Assembly (NCBI GenBank): GCA_024697285.1
Contig: JAILFY010000126.1
Coordinates: 1-42,591 of the forward strand
Length of the DNA stretch: 42,591 nucleotides
Source of the DNA: Bacteroidaceae bacterium
GTDB taxonomy: Bacteria; Bacteroidota; Bacteroidia; Bacteroidales; Bacteroidaceae
Reading direction: 5' to 3'
Made by a program: the position numbers and the translations under genes. A model generated the notes under the pieces. It had not been told where the DNA came from. It was given only the letters and a program-made list of their open reading frames with translations, and ran no database searches. Shown one piece after another: positions 41,443 through 42,591 of the stretch (position 1 is its first letter; each line of letters begins with the position of its first letter).

Positions 41443-42591
41443 TTAGTCAATGCCAAGATCCTTGCACACTGCCTTCACCTTGTCCTTGCCTTCCTGGCAA
41501 GCGCCCATGTAGCACTTGGCGCAATGCATCTCGGCGGGCACCTCGATGTAGAACTTGATCTTGGGTTCGGTGCCGCTGGGACGTACGCTGACCTTGGTGC
41601 CGTCCTCGGTGAACCACTGCAGTACGTTGCTGGTGGCAGGCATGTCCAGTTTCACGGCCTTTCCTTCGGCGTCGGTAGCTGTCAGGCTCTGGTAGTCCTT
41701 GGTGCAAACGACCTTGCTGCCGCCCAGCGTCTTGGGAGCCTTGGGACCGCGGAAGTCGGCCATCATCTGCTTGATCTCGTCGGCACCGCTCTTGCCCGGA
41801 CGCACCACATTGACGGTGTGGTTCAGGGTGAAGCCGTATTCTACGTAGATATCCATCAGCAGGTCATACAGCGTCTTGCCATTGTCCTTGGCCCATGCAG
41901 CGATTTCGCAGATGAGGCAGATGCTGGCAGGGCTGTCCTTGTCGCGCACCTTGTCGAAGGGCAGGAAACCGAAGCTCTCTTCGCCACCACCGATGTATTT
42001 CTTGATTCCTTCGTTCTCGCGGATGAGGGCTGCAATCCACTTGAAGCCGGTGTAGCAGTCCATCATCTCAACGCCGTTCTTGTCGGCAATGCGCTTGATG
42101 AGCTCGGTGGTCACGATGGTCTTCACCAGGAACTCGTTGCCCTTGAGCTGACCGAGTTTCTTCTTGTTGGCGATGATATACCAGGCGAACATCATGGCTG
42201 TCTGGTTACCGTTGAGAATCTCCCATTCTCCCTGCGGATTGCGGCATACGATGGCCAAGCGGTCGGCATCGGGGTCGCTGGCGATGACCAGGTCGGCGTT
42301 GAGCTTGGTGCCCAGCTTCATACCCAGTGTCATGGCCTCTGCGTTCTCGGGGTTGGGACTTACGACGGTGGGGAAGTTGCCGTCGATGACCATCTGTTCG
42401 GTCACCACATGAATGTTCTGGAAGCCCCAGCTGCGCAGTGCTTCGGGAATGATGACACGACCGGTGCCGTGGAGCGGCGTGTAGACGATGTTCAGGTCCT
42501 TCTGGCGCAGGATGACCTCCTGGTCCACCATAGCTTCCTTCACGGCCTGCAGGTAGTCCCAGTCCATCTCACCACCGATGATCTCGATGAG
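41443..42591 (-). CDS. Phosphoglucomutase/phosphomannomutase family protein (C-terminal part, runs off window)
   Basis: At least 382 codons are open from the window edge to the stop at 41443. Visible motifs: the PLHGTGRVIIPEAL strand, DGNFPTVVSPNPENAEAM, the metal loop ASDPDADRLAI, GGGEESFGFLPFDK (sugar-binding loop) and the phosphate-binding RPSGTEPKIKFYIE at the C-terminus. The catalytic serine loop lies upstream, outside the window. The length suggests the long (about 580-residue) alpha-D-phosphohexomutase type. An internal ATG at 42567 is not the start, since conserved coding sequence (LIEIIGGE) continues to the edge. Confidence 0.95.
   Translation of the reverse strand, partial: LIEIIGGEMDWDYLQAVKEAMVDQEVILRQKDLNIVYTPLHGTGRVIIPEALRSWGFQNIHVVTEQMVIDGNFPTVVSPNPENAEAMTLGMKLGTKLNADLVIASDPDADRLAIVCRNPQGEWEILNGNQTAMMFAWYIIANKKKLGQLKGNEFLVKTIVTTELIKRIADKNGVEMMDCYTGFKWIAALIRENEGIKKYIGGGEESFGFLPFDKVRDKDSPASICLICEIAAWAKDNGKTLYDLLMDIYVEYGFTLNHTVNVVRPGKSGADEIKQMMADFRGPKAPKTLGGSKVVCTKDYQSLTATDAEGKAVKLDMPATSNVLQWFTEDGTKVSVRPSGTEPKIKFYIEVPAEMHCAKCYMGACQEGKDKVKAVCKDLGID

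Noticed and set aside
41424-41456. Upstream TTG start for nudC
   Set aside because: It overlaps the previous gene by 14 bp and adds unconserved residues; an ATG at 41423 is well placed.

Overview
The window comes from a member of the Bacteroidales (phylum Bacteroidota), probably a Prevotella/Bacteroides-type gut or oral anaerobe; the genus cannot be fixed from this sequence alone. The evidence is: an aerotolerance (bat) operon, a DUF4295 gene beside ribosomal proteins L28 and L33, a serine palmitoyltransferase, HU proteins behind rimO, and many promoters of the Bacteroidota type (TAnnTTTG with a TTTG element about 20 bp upstream).

Layout. Positions 1-7615 (minus strand) read, in transcription order, ftsY, rimO, a small HU protein, a large membrane-anchored HU protein, moxR, a DUF58 gene, a BatD-like exported protein and the first 59 codons of batA. 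Most of these genes are packed with 4-bp overlaps. Positions 7616-9230 are a 1.6-kb gene-free stretch full of repeats. It lies between ftsY and the DUF4295/rpmG/rpmB operon. Positions 9231-14923 (minus) hold DUF4295, rpmG, rpmB, cinA/pncC, tsaD, map, a sodium:solute symporter and an acidic-tailed protein of unknown function. Two identical tRNA-Lys(CUU) genes follow at 15142-15316. A serine palmitoyltransferase (minus) and a sphingosine-kinase-like lipid kinase (plus) diverge at 16.65-16.82 kb. The plus-strand genes to 24076 are a YgiQ-type radical SAM protein, a small exported protein, a C69 dipeptidase and a membrane-attached MutS-like ATPase. Another repeat-rich gap lies at 24077-24872. Next come pyrK-pyrD, a helix-hairpin-helix protein, and hisG-hisD-hisC-hisB, which ends convergently at a strong terminator against prs (PRPP synthetase). 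The remaining minus-strand genes are a ThiE/TenI-like protein, a tricorn-like S41 protease, an M16 zinc protease lipoprotein, nudC and a phosphohexomutase that runs off the right end.

How genes work together. FtsY (membrane targeting) and RimO (ribosomal protein S12 modification) share an operon with two HU proteins, one of which appears to tether DNA to the inner membrane. Spt and the neighbouring kinase probably make and phosphorylate sphingoid lipids. Prs supplies PRPP to HisG. PyrK and PyrD form the NAD-linked dihydroorotate dehydrogenase.

The least explained material is non-coding. Three arrays (8061-8302, 8325-8456, 24127-24478) all have an exact 22-bp period, palindromic cores and array-specific spacers. 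Two of them, 16 kb apart and in opposite orientation, share the 15-mer AAGATGTATATACGT. Nearby are a 44-bp tandem array, a 9-bp CTAG-phased array, a dispersed CCGCGG-N5-CCGCGG palindrome, a hairpin of about 107 bp and a triplicated hisB 3' end. I read these as repeat families and possible protein-binding or RNA-hairpin arrays, not genes. No CRISPR array, insertion sequence, phage or rRNA gene was seen.
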